Below are positions 8,442-16,200 of a stretch of DNA of 64,000 nt, piece after piece. Position numbers and translations under genes: made by a program. Within the stretch, counting starts at the first letter, position 1, and each line of letters opens with the position of its first letter. The notes below the pieces were generated by a model that was not told where the DNA came from, ran no database searches, and saw only the letters and a program-made list of their open reading frames with translations. This stretch comes from Acetobacteraceae bacterium (GTDB lineage: Bacteria > Pseudomonadota > Alphaproteobacteria > Acetobacterales > Acetobacteraceae): NCBI GenBank assembly GCA_022842185.1, contig JALHQB010000005.1, positions 1 through 64,000 of the forward strand, written 5' to 3'.

Positions 8442-9065
8442 TCAGCGCAGCGGTATCGGAATTGGTTCGACCTGACGCTGCCCGGCGGTATCCGCCGTGC
8501 GGTACACGCGCGCCGGGGTGGTGAATTCCGACTTTGTGGCGTGGCAATGCATGTGGTCGCCCGGTGACCCGGTCGGCGCGCCCTTGTGGCTGTCGTCGTG
8601 GTGGTCCACCCAATTGTTGATCAGCACGTCGCAGCTGTCGTGGCGCGCATCGAACTGGATATAGACGCCCTGCGAACCAGGGGTGTTGTACGCCAGGTCA
8701 TACACCCGCGCAGGCCCATCGAAGCGCAGCATGCGGGCGATCGCGCCGATCTCGGCAACCATTTCCTGCAGACCGGGCAGGCCCTGGGCATAGGTCGAAC
8801 CAGCGCCGATCTTCGCGCCGACATACAGGTTCAGCCCCGTGCCGGCGCCGGAGCGATGGCCGGTCACGAAGAGCGCGAATTTCTCGGCGTCGCGGTCGAT
8901 CTTGCCGGGGCCATAGCCGGTCGCCTGGTGGAATCCGAACAGGCCCGTGGTGGTCTGGTACAGGATCGCGCGGCAGGCGCTGATGCTGGGGAACCCGATG
9001 GAGGTCGGCGAATACCCGTATTCGTACTCGCTGAGCATGATGATGTTGGTGGCGAAGCCTGACAC
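8442..9065 (-). CDS. Small protein with CNF1/CheD-like Cys-His arrangement, function unknown
   Basis: I do not recognise this 207-residue protein as a named family. It has no signal peptide and no membrane segment. The region around residues 28-50 reads SISACRAILYQ then GLFGFHQATG: Cys31 and His46 are 15 residues apart and the local pattern resembles the catalytic Cys and His of the CNF1/DNT deamidase toxins, which share a fold with the chemotaxis deamidase CheD. A second conserved-looking block, LFVTGHRSGAGTGLNLYVG, follows. The C-terminal third is rich in His, Asp and Cys (NNWVDHHDDSHKG, HMHCH). The GTG start is preceded by AAGGA at good spacing. It lies 36 nt downstream of the LysR gene on the same strand. 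The deamidase idea is inference from motif spacing only. Confidence 0.55.
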   Translation of the reverse strand: MSGFATNIIMLSEYEYGYSPTSIGFPSISACRAILYQTTTGLFGFHQATGYGPGKIDRDAEKFALFVTGHRSGAGTGLNLYVGAKIGAGSTYAQGLPGLQEMVAEIGAIARMLRFDGPARVYDLAYNTPGSQGVYIQFDARHDSCDVLINNWVDHHDDSHKGAPTGSPGDHMHCHATKSEFTTPARVYRTADTAGQRQVEPIPIPLR

Positions 9066-9101
9066 GGGCTGGTCCTTGCGATGGGCGGGCGCGATCCTGC
9101 G

Positions 9102-9959
9102 TCAGGCCGGCGCGGCGTCAAGACTGTCGCGGATGAAGCCGATCAGTGGTTCGACCAAAGCGGATCGCCCATCCGCATCGCCGAACAGGCACATCTCCGC
9201 CGTGCCGCAGACCGGCAGGTCCGGCAACACGACAAGTCCGGGCGGCAGGCCAGCACGGCCCAGCACAGTCGCGGCGAACCCCGCCTGCGCCGCCGCCGCG
9301 ACGCCGGGCAGCGATGTCGAGGTGAACACCACCTCGAACGCCATCCCGGCGCGCGCCAGCGCCGCCAAGGCGCGATCGCGGAACATGCAGCCTTGCGGCA
9401 ACATGGCGATCGGCAAGGGGCGGTCGGATGGCGCTGCCCAATCGGGGGCGGCGACCCAGACGATGGTCTCGGTGAAGATCGGCCGGCCTTCCGTCTCCCC
9501 GTCACGCCGCTTGCCGAGCACCAGGTCCAGCGCGCCATCGGCCATCGCGCCGCGCAATTCATGGCTGCGGCCGACCTCGACCTCCAGCCGCACCTGCGGA
9601 TAGGTCCGCGTGAAGCTGGCCAGCACCGGCGCCAGGTTGCGCGGGATGAAATGATCCGCCACGCCCAGCCGCAGCCGTCCTTCCACCGGCGGGGCAATCA
9701 TCCGCCGCACCGCCTCGTCATTCAGCGCCAGCATGCGCCGCGCATAGGCGAGCAGCGTCTCACCCTCCCGCGTCAGCGCCACGCCGCGGCCACCGCGGTC
9801 CAGCACCCGCTGGCCGAGGATGTCCTCCAGCCGCTTGACCTTCAGGCTGATCGCCGATTGCGTCAGGCCCAGCGCGGTGCCGGCGGCGGTGAAGCCGCCA
9901 CGCTCGGCCACGGTGACGAAGCCGCGCAGCAAGTCGAGATCGAGGTCGGGGACGCGCAT
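9102..9959 (-). CDS. LysR-family transcriptional regulator
   Basis: A 285-residue LysR regulator. The N-terminal winged helix-turn-helix is clear (LDLLRGFVTVAERGGFTAAG, then TQSAISLKVKRLED), followed by a type-2 periplasmic-binding-like effector domain (RLRLGVADHFIPRNLAPVLASF). Similar regulators usually control an adjacent, often divergent, gene; here the nearest gene in the same direction is the CNF1-like gene 36 nt downstream, and the upstream side is a repeat element. The start could also be at the ATG pair 15-18 bases upstream (MMVPHAMRV). Confidence 0.9.
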   Translation of the reverse strand: MRVPDLDLDLLRGFVTVAERGGFTAAGTALGLTQSAISLKVKRLEDILGQRVLDRGGRGVALTREGETLLAYARRMLALNDEAVRRMIAPPVEGRLRLGVADHFIPRNLAPVLASFTRTYPQVRLEVEVGRSHELRGAMADGALDLVLGKRRDGETEGRPIFTETIVWVAAPDWAAPSDRPLPIAMLPQGCMFRDRALAALARAGMAFEVVFTSTSLPGVAAAAQAGFAATVLGRAGLPPGLVVLPDLPVCGTAEMCLFGDADGRSALVEPLIGFIRDSLDAAPA

Positions 9960-10404
9960 CGCATGAGGAACCATCATGCGGGATGCGGCGTCAATGACGG
10001 GGGGCAATGGGCGCGGGGCACGGACGGCGGGGGAGGAACACCTCCCCCGAATCCCCCTCCGATTTTTGGCACTTGGTGATGGTCTTGGGCGGGCCGGAAG
10101 GGGGGGAAGCCTCATTGGAGGGGCGCTGCCCCTCCAAACCACCCCGCCAGGGACCTACGGGTCCCTGGACCGCGGGATCTTGGCGCTGGTCACGCGGGGC
10201 GGTCCTCACCCGGTCAAATGCCAGGAATGGGGCATTCTTCTTGGCACCGACCGCCGGCGTTCAGCACCAATTGGAGGTTTCCAAAGGCCTTAAGCCTTTG
10301 GTGGGGTGAGGTTTGGAGAGGGGCGACGCCCCTCTCCAAGGAACTCCATCGCCACATATTCGCGCGCATGGGGCGAAGCCTCTCCGGTCAAGGTCGGGCG
10401 AGGA
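9960..10404. other. Gene-free stretch carrying a G-rich hairpin and R1 copy 1
   Basis: No gene is seen. At 10028-10049 GGGGGAGG and CCTCCCCC form a short hairpin just upstream of the LysR gene. The rest is the R1 element described separately and about 67 nt that separate it from the DUF2076 stop codon. The LysR promoter must lie in this region. Confidence 0.6.
10116..10337 (+). repeat. R1 interspersed hairpin element, copy 1
   Basis: In order: hairpin H1 (TGGAGGGGC, GCCCCTCCA), hairpin H2 (CCAGGGACC, GGTCCCTGG), a GGACCGCGGGA block, about 90 nt of moderately conserved sequence, hairpin H3 (CCAAAGGC, GCCTTTGG, around a CTTAA centre), the tail GTGGGGTGAGG and hairpin H4 (GGAGAGGGGC, GCCCCTCTCC). 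Four further copies share this order. Its H4 end faces the stop codon of the DUF2076 gene. Confidence 0.85.
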
Positions 10405-11178
10405 TCAGATTTCCTCGTCCCCGCCGCCCCAATCCCCGCCGGCGTCCTGCGCGCCGTAATCCTGCGTGTCATCGACGGGCACCGCGTCCTGCTGCCCCCA
10501 GCCGCCATCGGCCGGAGCCTTGTCGCCACCCCAGGATTCCGCGGCCGCGCCCGGGTCGGTCCAGGGGGAGGAGGCGGGTGTCGCATCGGCCCCACCGGTG
10601 GCGAAGGGGCTTTCCGCCGCGGCCGCGCCACCGGCGCCGCCGAAGGCGCTCGACAGCATGTTGCCCAGCATCATGCCGCCCGCCACGCCGGCCGCCGCGG
10701 CAACCGCGGTGCCCAGGAAGCCCATCCCGCCGCGCCCCTGCTGCTGCATCGCCTGCGGGTTGTACCCGGGCGGATATTGCGGCTGGGGCGGGGGCGGCAT
10801 CGCTGCCGGCATCCGCGCATTCGAACGGCCGCCGAACAGCCCGCCGAGCATCCCGCCGCTGCCGGCCTGCGCGACCTGCGCCTGGCCGTCGCGACGGGCG
10901 TTCTCGACTTCCCATTCCAGCCGCTGGATGCGGTTGTTGGCTTCGACCAGTGCCGCTTCCTGCACGAAGGCGGTCTGGGTGATGCGGTACCGCGCTTCGG
11001 GGAAGCGCGTGAACAGGTCGGCGATGAAGGCGTCAGCCTCCGGGTCCACGGGGGGCAGGGTCGGGCGCTGTGGCGCGGGTGCCGCGCCCCAGGGGCCGCT
11101 TGGCGGCTGCGCCACCGCGGCATTGCCGCTGATCCGTTCCACGAAGGCGGAGATGATCCGCCGTTCCTCATCAGTCAT
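10405..11178 (-). CDS. DUF2076 family protein
   Basis: A 257-residue protein whose N-terminus (MTDEERRIISAFVERI) and following coiled segment (FVQEAALVEANNRIQRLEWEVE) match DUF2076 proteins. A Pro/Gln-rich stretch (about residues 120-148) leads to a Gly/Ala hydrophobic segment (MGFLGTAVAAAAGVAGGMML), then an acidic, Gly/Trp-rich tail ending in GGGDEEI. The function of the family is unknown; the glycine-rich hydrophobic stretch may associate with a membrane. It is monocistronic as far as can be seen, with R1 copy 1 downstream. Confidence 0.8.
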   Translation of the reverse strand: MTDEERRIISAFVERISGNAAVAQPPSGPWGAAPAPQRPTLPPVDPEADAFIADLFTRFPEARYRITQTAFVQEAALVEANNRIQRLEWEVENARRDGQAQVAQAGSGGMLGGLFGGRSNARMPAAMPPPPQPQYPPGYNPQAMQQQGRGGMGFLGTAVAAAAGVAGGMMLGNMLSSAFGGAGGAAAAESPFATGGADATPASSPWTDPGAAAESWGGDKAPADGGWGQQDAVPVDDTQDYGAQDAGGDWGGGDEEI

Positions 11179-11286
11179 CAGACTTCATCCTCTCCCGATC
11201 GACGGCGGCGCGGCTCACTGCGACGCGCTCTGTCCGTCGCGCTGCGAGTTGGCCCGCCGTCGGTAAGGTTTCAAGGCGCGCGACGG

Positions 11287-11703
11287 TTACACCCGCGCCG
11301 GCAGCCCCAACCGCCGCCACTCGATGGCCGGGCAGCGGTTCATCACCACGATGACCCCCGCCGCGCGCGCCCGTGCCGCCGCGTCTTCATCCACCACGCC
11401 GAGCTGCATCCAGACGGAACGGGCGCCGCGTGCGATCGCCTCATCCACCACCGCGCCCGCCTCGGCCGACCGGCGGAAGATGTCCACCATGTCGAGCGGC
11501 GCCGCCTCGGCCAGCGTGGCTACGGAAGCGACGCCATGAACCGGGCGGCCATCGATCGCGGGGTTCACCGGCACGGCGTCGTAGCCACGATCGCGCAGGA
11601 ACCCGAAGACGCCGTGGCTCGGCCGGTCCGCGCGGTCGGACGCGCCGACCACGGCGATGCGCCGCGTGGTCAGCAACAGGTCTCGGATCTGGTCATCGGT
11701 CAT
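11287..11703 (-). CDS. CoA-binding domain protein (YccU-like)
   Basis: A 138-residue single CoA_binding (Rossmann) domain protein: RRIAVVGASDRADRPSHGVF at the start is the nucleotide loop, followed by GYDAVPVNPAID and the VWMQLGVVDEDAAARARAAG block typical of YccU-type proteins. These bind CoA or a similar cofactor, but their cellular role is poorly defined. Its ATG overlaps the stop codon of the upstream GNAT gene by four bases, indicating co-transcription. Confidence 0.87.
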   Translation of the reverse strand: MTDDQIRDLLLTTRRIAVVGASDRADRPSHGVFGFLRDRGYDAVPVNPAIDGRPVHGVASVATLAEAAPLDMVDIFRRSAEAGAVVDEAIARGARSVWMQLGVVDEDAAARARAAGVIVVMNRCPAIEWRRLGLPARV

Positions 11704-12209
11704 CGCGCCGCCCCCGGTCCATCAAGAAACTTCTGCATGAACACCAGGTCCAGCCAGCGGTCGAATTTCCACCCGACTTCCCGCAGCGCGGCCCCGCGCA
11801 CGAAGCCGAGCCGTTCATGCAGGCGGATCGACCCGTCATTGGCCGCATCCACCCCGGCGATCATGACATGCTTGCCCAGCGCGCGCGCCGGTTCGAATAG
11901 CGCGGCCACCAGCACGCTGCCCAGTCCCCGGCCGCGCGCATCCGCGCGGATATGCACCGAATGTTCGACCGTGTGGCGGAAGCCGGGCCAGGGGCGGAAA
12001 TCGCCGAAGGACGCGAACCCCGCCACGCCATCCCCGTCATCGGCGACCAGCACCGGATACCCCATCGCCCGCCGCGCGGCGAACCACGCGGCGCGATCCT
12101 CCAGGCTGAACGGATCATCGGCATAGATCGCCGCCGATGTCGCGATGACATCGTTGAAGATCGCGGTGATGGCGGGCAGGTCGGCCTCGCTGGCCGGGCG
12201 GATCGGCAT
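11700..12209 (-). CDS. GNAT acetyltransferase, phosphinothricin acetyltransferase-like
   Basis: A 169-residue GNAT protein. The start IRPASEADLPAITAIFNDVI and the block TVEHSVHIRADARGRGLGS, with the acetyl-CoA loop R-x2-G-R-G-L-G, match the Pat/Bar and YncA branch that acetylates amino acids such as phosphinothricin or methionine sulfoximine. GFVRGAALREVGWKFDRW is also characteristic of that branch. It starts immediately after the stop of the racemase-like gene and overlaps the next gene, so 12959 to 11287 reads as a three-gene operon. Confidence 0.88.
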   Translation of the reverse strand: MPIRPASEADLPAITAIFNDVIATSAAIYADDPFSLEDRAAWFAARRAMGYPVLVADDGDGVAGFASFGDFRPWPGFRHTVEHSVHIRADARGRGLGSVLVAALFEPARALGKHVMIAGVDAANDGSIRLHERLGFVRGAALREVGWKFDRWLDLVFMQKFLDGPGAAR

Positions 12210-12959
12210 TCAGAATTCCTCGAGCAGCCGGCCGCAGCCTTCGACGCGGTCCATGATGCCGTTCGCGCGCAGCGCGTGCCAATAGGTCGCGGTGTTGATG
12301 GCGATGACCGGCTTGCCCAGCCACAGCTCCGCCATCGCCGCGAGGCGCACCATGGAAAGATTGGTGCCGACCTGGATGATCGCATCCACGTCATCGCCGT
12401 CGATCCGCTTGATCGCATCGACGCATTGCTGCGGCGTGACCTGCGCGATGCCCGTCCAGCTCCGGCATTGCAGCGCGATGTCGCGCACCACGCTGAATCC
12501 CATCTCGCCGAAATACCGCGCCACTTCCGCATTCATCGAAGGCCAGTATGGCGACAGCACCGCAAGCCGCTTCACCCCGCCATGGGCATTGAGCGCGGCG
12601 GTGCAGGCATGCGACCCCACCGAGATGTCCAGCCCCGACACATCCTTCACCTGTGCGATGAAGCGGTCGGCACCCTTCGAACCATCGAAGAAGGTCACCG
12701 CCGACATCCCCATCACCAGGTAGTCCGGCGAACACGTCATCACCGATCGCACCGCGTCGAGGGTATTCGCCCCGATCAGCTCCGCCCCGGCGCGGAAAGT
12801 CTCGTTCGAAACCGCATCGGCATTCGGCGTGAAGATGCGCGAATAATGGTTGGTCACCCCGGCCGGCCGCATCATGTCGAAATCCGGCTGCACCACGGTG
12901 TTGGTGGACGGGCCCATCGCGCCGAACACCCTTCGCCAGCCCAGGACGTCACGACCCAT
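12210..12959 (-). CDS. Asp/Glu racemase superfamily protein, maleate isomerase-like
   Basis: A 249-residue protein of the Asp/Glu racemase superfamily. The opening GWRRVFGAMGPSTNTVVQPD and the pair of cysteine regions (MGMSAVTFFDGSKGAD, where the first cysteine position is not Cys, and later VGSHACTAAL) are closest to maleate cis-trans isomerase and arylmalonate decarboxylase-like proteins. Because I cannot place both catalytic cysteines with certainty, the reaction is left open. The ATG at 12959 has GGGAGA six bases upstream and is preferred over an ATG five codons earlier. No spacer separates it from the GNAT gene. Confidence 0.75.
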   Translation of the reverse strand: MGRDVLGWRRVFGAMGPSTNTVVQPDFDMMRPAGVTNHYSRIFTPNADAVSNETFRAGAELIGANTLDAVRSVMTCSPDYLVMGMSAVTFFDGSKGADRFIAQVKDVSGLDISVGSHACTAALNAHGGVKRLAVLSPYWPSMNAEVARYFGEMGFSVVRDIALQCRSWTGIAQVTPQQCVDAIKRIDGDDVDAIIQVGTNLSMVRLAAMAELWLGKPVIAINTATYWHALRANGIMDRVEGCGRLLEEF

Positions 12960-13110
12960 CACCGTCTCCCGCATGCAGCGCGGCGCGCAGCCTGCCACAG
13001 GCGCCGCAGCCTGCCAGCCCGTGGCGGCATGCGCCGGGCGAGGCGACTGTCCGGCGCGGGAACGGCGCCGATGACCGCGCCCGCCGTCAGGCGCGCGCGG
13101 GGCAGGGCGG

Positions 13111-13884
13111 TCATGACAGGGCGCGGCGCAACGCCAGACCGACACCGACCATGCCGGGGATCACCTCGCGCGTGAACAGCGCCAGGATGGGCCGGAAGGC
13201 GTCCAGCGACTCCGGCGGCACCGGTGCGGGGGCGAGGCCGGCGATCAGGCCGGGCGCTTCCGCTTCCGCGGCGGCAATGGCCGCATCCCGGGCAGGGGCG
13301 ATCGCTTCGGCCGCCATCACACCCGGCAGCGCGGCCAGCAACTGCGGCCAATGCGCCAGATGCAGATACAGGCTCGGCACCACCGAGGCATCCGACAAGC
13401 CATGGCGCGCCGCGAGGCCCCGTGCCTGCACGGCAGCTTCCTCCGACAGATCCGCCAGGCGCGGCAGGGCAGGGGGTGGCGGCAGCATCGCCCCGATCGG
13501 CGCCGCCGCACCGGGCGCGCCCGGCGCCACGCCGGCCAGGCGCAGCCTGACAGCCGTCAGCACCGCGAGGTTCGTGAGATTGCCGCGGTTGTACGTCTCG
13601 ACCAGTTCGGCGACGCCATCGGGCGCATCCACGCGCGCAAGCACCGGCACGGCGACGCGCGCCGCGATGCGGTCCCGCGCACCTGCCGCGGCGCCGCTGT
13701 CCAGCACCGGCCGCGCCTGCGCCCACAGCCAGTCGAGCACCCCGGGCAGCGCGGCGGCATGCCGCCAGATCAGGTTGACCTGGGCGACCCCGACACCCGC
13801 CCGCAGACCGGCATAGATCGATGCGATGGCGGGCGAGGCATCGGCCTCGCGGATTTCAGCCAAGCTCATTGCGGCGCGCTCCAT
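13111..13884 (-). CDS. DehI-family protein (haloacid dehalogenase-like)
   Basis: A 257-residue protein with the internal-repeat layout of group I 2-haloacid dehalogenases (DehI). The first half has VNLIWRHAAALPGVLDWLW and VETYNRGNLTNL, the second half has VVPSLYLHLAHWPQLL, which looks like the repeat of the first motif. DehI enzymes remove halogen from 2-haloacids using an Asp in the second repeat; in this protein the position I would align with it appears to be Leu (PSLY), so activity is doubtful. An alternative ATG is five codons in. It is divergent from the S49 peptidase gene. Confidence 0.6.
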   Translation of the reverse strand: MERAAMSLAEIREADASPAIASIYAGLRAGVGVAQVNLIWRHAAALPGVLDWLWAQARPVLDSGAAAGARDRIAARVAVPVLARVDAPDGVAELVETYNRGNLTNLAVLTAVRLRLAGVAPGAPGAAAPIGAMLPPPPALPRLADLSEEAAVQARGLAARHGLSDASVVPSLYLHLAHWPQLLAALPGVMAAEAIAPARDAAIAAAEAEAPGLIAGLAPAPVPPESLDAFRPILALFTREVIPGMVGVGLALRRALS

Positions 13885-14109
13885 GTCGATTCAAGTTCCG
13901 CCCGAGCGATCGGGTCCACGTGTTTCTGGCCCATGTCGTATTGATTCTGCCTGTCCGACCCTGGTGATCGGCACGCCGGCATCGGCGGGCACGGCAGGGC
14001 CGGCGCCGGCCATCGGGACGCGGTTGTCGTTCATGGCGCCATTGCACCGCGCGGGGCGCTTCGGGGCAAGGCGGCTTGATGTCGGCCCCGGCGCCGGCAT
14101 CTAAGGAGG

Positions 14110-14925
14110 ATGAAAATTCCCTTCTTCGATCGCGCGCCGCGCGTCGCCATGGTTCGGCTCGCCGGGCTGATCGCCGCGCCCACCGGGCCGTTCGCCACCG
14201 GCCTGAACGCGGCCGGCATCGGGCCGCTGCTGGACCGCGCCTTCGCCATCAAGCGGCTGGCGGCAGTGATGCTGGTGGTGAATTCGCCGGGCGGGTCGCC
14301 GGTGCAGTCATCCCTGATCGCGCAGCGCATCCGGCGCCTGGCGGAGGAGAAGAAGGTCCCGGTCATCGCGGTGGTCGAGGATGCGGCGGCGTCCGGTGGA
14401 TACTGGATCGCCTGCGCGGCGGACGAGATCGTGGCCGACCCGGCCTCCATCCTGGGTTCGATCGGCGTGATCAGCGCCGGCTTCGGCTTCGACCAGGCGA
14501 TCGCACGGATCGGCGTGCAGCGCCGCCTGCGCACCGCGGGGTCGGAGAAATCCTTCCTCGATCCGTTCCGGCCCGAACGTGATCCCGATGTCGCGCGGCT
14601 GGAGGATCTGCTCGGCAAGCTGCATGAGGAATTCAAGTCCTGGGTCCGCACCCGGCGTGGCCCAAGGCTGCAGGCGCCGGAAGACACGCTGTTCACCGGC
14701 CGCTTCTGGACAGGGCGGGAGGCGGTGTCGCTCGGCCTCGCCGATGCGCTGGGCGACGCCGAGGGTGAGGCGAAGCGCCGCTTCGGGGACAAGGTGAAGA
14801 TCATCCGCCTGGGCCCGCGCAAGCGCGGTTTTCCCTGGCGGCTGCTGCCCGGCGCGCGGGAGGGCGTGGAGGCGATCGCGTCCGTCGCCGAGGAACGCGC
14901 CGCCTGGGCACGGCTTGGGCTGTAG
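14110..14925 (+). CDS. S49 family serine peptidase (SppA/SohB-like)
   Basis: A 271-residue single-domain S49 protease. VVNSPGGSP and DAAASGGYWIAC give the oxyanion region and nucleophile Ser95; RTAGSEKSFLDPF gives Lys147. The 52-residue spacing between them equals that in Bacillus SppA, where both residues of the dyad lie in one chain. There is no obvious N-terminal membrane segment, so it is either cytoplasmic or peripherally attached. AAGGAGG lies directly against the ATG at 14110, leaving no spacer; an ATT two codons later has ideal spacing, so the true start is uncertain. It is followed by R2 and R3 hairpins. Confidence 0.9.
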   Translation: MKIPFFDRAPRVAMVRLAGLIAAPTGPFATGLNAAGIGPLLDRAFAIKRLAAVMLVVNSPGGSPVQSSLIAQRIRRLAEEKKVPVIAVVEDAAASGGYWIACAADEIVADPASILGSIGVISAGFGFDQAIARIGVQRRLRTAGSEKSFLDPFRPERDPDVARLEDLLGKLHEEFKSWVRTRRGPRLQAPEDTLFTGRFWTGREAVSLGLADALGDAEGEAKRRFGDKVKIIRLGPRKRGFPWRLLPGAREGVEAIASVAEERAAWARLGL

Positions 14926-14928
14926 AAC

Positions 14929-14960
14929 AGCGCCTGTCTGACTGGACCCAGTCAGGCGCT
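14929..14960 (+). repeat. R2-family hairpin
   Basis: AGCGCCTG-TCTG-ACTGG pairs with CCAGTCAGGCGCT around a two-base loop, with the duplicated TCTG bulged out. It starts three bases after the S49 stop codon and may act as a terminator. Same stem family as 37914-37939. Confidence 0.65.
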
Positions 14961-15031
14961 AGAGCGTGATGGCCGTAGGTGCGAACGCACCGGAGGTCTG
15001 AATCACACGATAAAACAAAGGTCTAGAGCGT
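14960..15031 (+). repeat. R3 repeat, copy A
   Basis: A 72 nt unit that matches 62081-62152 at 64 of 72 positions by direct comparison. It contains an inner hairpin (GGTGCG, CGCACC), an outer GTGAT/ATCAC pair and the tail TAAAACAAAG followed by TCTAGAGCG. It joins directly to the R2 hairpin on its left and the 15022-15067 palindrome on its right. Confidence 0.75.
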
Positions 15032-15067
15032 TATCGGTGTACGAAGGTAAACCGATTACGCTCTAGA
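15022..15067. terminator. Long palindrome over the M20 peptidase stop codon
   Basis: Two 17-base arms (TCTAGAGCGTTATCGGT and ACCGATTACGCTCTAGA) pair with a single T-T mismatch around a 12 nt loop. The right arm contains the TAG stop of the M20 peptidase gene (15063-15065). Placed between two convergent genes it could end transcription from either side. No T-run is present. Confidence 0.6.
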
Positions 15068-16199
15068 GACCGCCGACGCCAGGCCCCAGCGTCTCGAACA
15101 GCCGTGCGAGCATGCGTGTCCGCGGCACCAGGCAGCGCAGTTCGATGTATTCTTCCCGCGTATGCGGCCCGCCGCCGATCACGCCCAGGCCATCGAGCGT
15201 CGGCACCCCCAGCGCCCCGGTGAAGTTGCCGTCCGACCCGCCGCCCGCCACCCGTTCACCGGCAGACGCCAGCCCCGTCTCGACCGCCAGCAACGCGGCA
15301 TGGTCGTACAGAGCCTGGATCGCCGGCGACTTGCCGAAGGGCGGCCGCCCCAGCCCCGCCGTCACCTCCGTCCGGACATCGGCATCATGCTGCGGCAGCG
15401 CATGCACCGCCGCGCGCAGTTCCGCTTCCTCCGTGGCTGTCGGCACCAGGGCGTAGCAAATCGCGCTGCATTCGGCGGGCACCATGTTCTCATGCGTGCC
15501 GCCATGGATGATGCCGATGTTGACATAGAAGTTGCGCGGATGGTCGGTCAGCGATTCCAGCGCCAGGATGTGATGCGCCATCTCCCGCACCGCGGAACGC
15601 CCTTCGGCATGATACGCCCCCGCATGGGCCGGGCGCCCTTCGGTGCGGATATGCCAGCGCGCGATGCCGTGGCGCCCCACCGTGAACTTGCCGCCCTCGC
15701 CGGAGGGTTCGAACACCAGTGCCGCGCGGTGCCGCAGCGCCTCGGCCTCGATGGCCGCGCGCGATGACGGGCTGCCCACTTCCTCATCCGGGATCATCAT
15801 CACCGTCACCGGCAGGCGCGGCCGCCGCCCGGTCGCGTGCAGGTGCTGCAACGCGGCCACCGCCATCGCATTGCCGCCCTTCATGTCATAGATGCCGGGA
15901 CCATAGGCGCGGTCGCCCGCGCGCCGATATGCGAAGACGCCGCGCTGATGCACCGTGTCCATGTGCCCCAGCAGCAGCAAGCCCGGCCCGTCATTCACCT
16001 CGCCCGGCACGCGGCCGACCAGGATGTCGCCGTATCCGTCGCGCCCCGGCGTGCGCTCGATCACCGCGCCGATGCCGCGCAGCAGCCCTTCCAGATGATC
16101 GGCGACGCGGTTCACGCCCTCGGCGTCGTTGGTCGGGCTTTCGATCTCCACCCAGGCGCGCACCGCGTCGAGCAAGCCATCCGTCGTCAATTCGCGCAT
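15063..16199 (-). CDS. M20 family metallopeptidase, carboxypeptidase G2-like
   Basis: A 378-residue zinc peptidase of the M20 family. Metal ligands can be followed: His in LLGHMDTVH, bridging Asp in GPGIYDMKGG, the Glu pair in IPDEEVGS, Glu/Asp in FEPSGEGG and the last His in GGGPHTREEYIEL. HGIARWHIRTEGRPAHAG begins the dimerisation domain. The arrangement is closest to glutamate carboxypeptidase (CPG2)-type exopeptidases, which free C-terminal glutamate or split N-acyl amino acids. No signal peptide is seen. The ATG at 16199 follows the SDR stop by one base, so the two genes form an operon. Confidence 0.9.
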   Translation of the reverse strand: MRELTTDGLLDAVRAWVEIESPTNDAEGVNRVADHLEGLLRGIGAVIERTPGRDGYGDILVGRVPGEVNDGPGLLLLGHMDTVHQRGVFAYRRAGDRAYGPGIYDMKGGNAMAVAALQHLHATGRRPRLPVTVMMIPDEEVGSPSSRAAIEAEALRHRAALVFEPSGEGGKFTVGRHGIARWHIRTEGRPAHAGAYHAEGRSAVREMAHHILALESLTDHPRNFYVNIGIIHGGTHENMVPAECSAICYALVPTATEEAELRAAVHALPQHDADVRTEVTAGLGRPPFGKSPAIQALYDHAALLAVETGLASAGERVAGGGSDGNFTGALGVPTLDGLGVIGGGPHTREEYIELRCLVPRTRMLARLFETLGPGVGGL

Positions 16200-16200
16200 G

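Noticed and set aside
10028-10049. GGGGGAGG/CCTCCCCC hairpin as a terminator
   Set aside because: It lies upstream of the LysR gene rather than after one, and lacks a T-run on the relevant strand.
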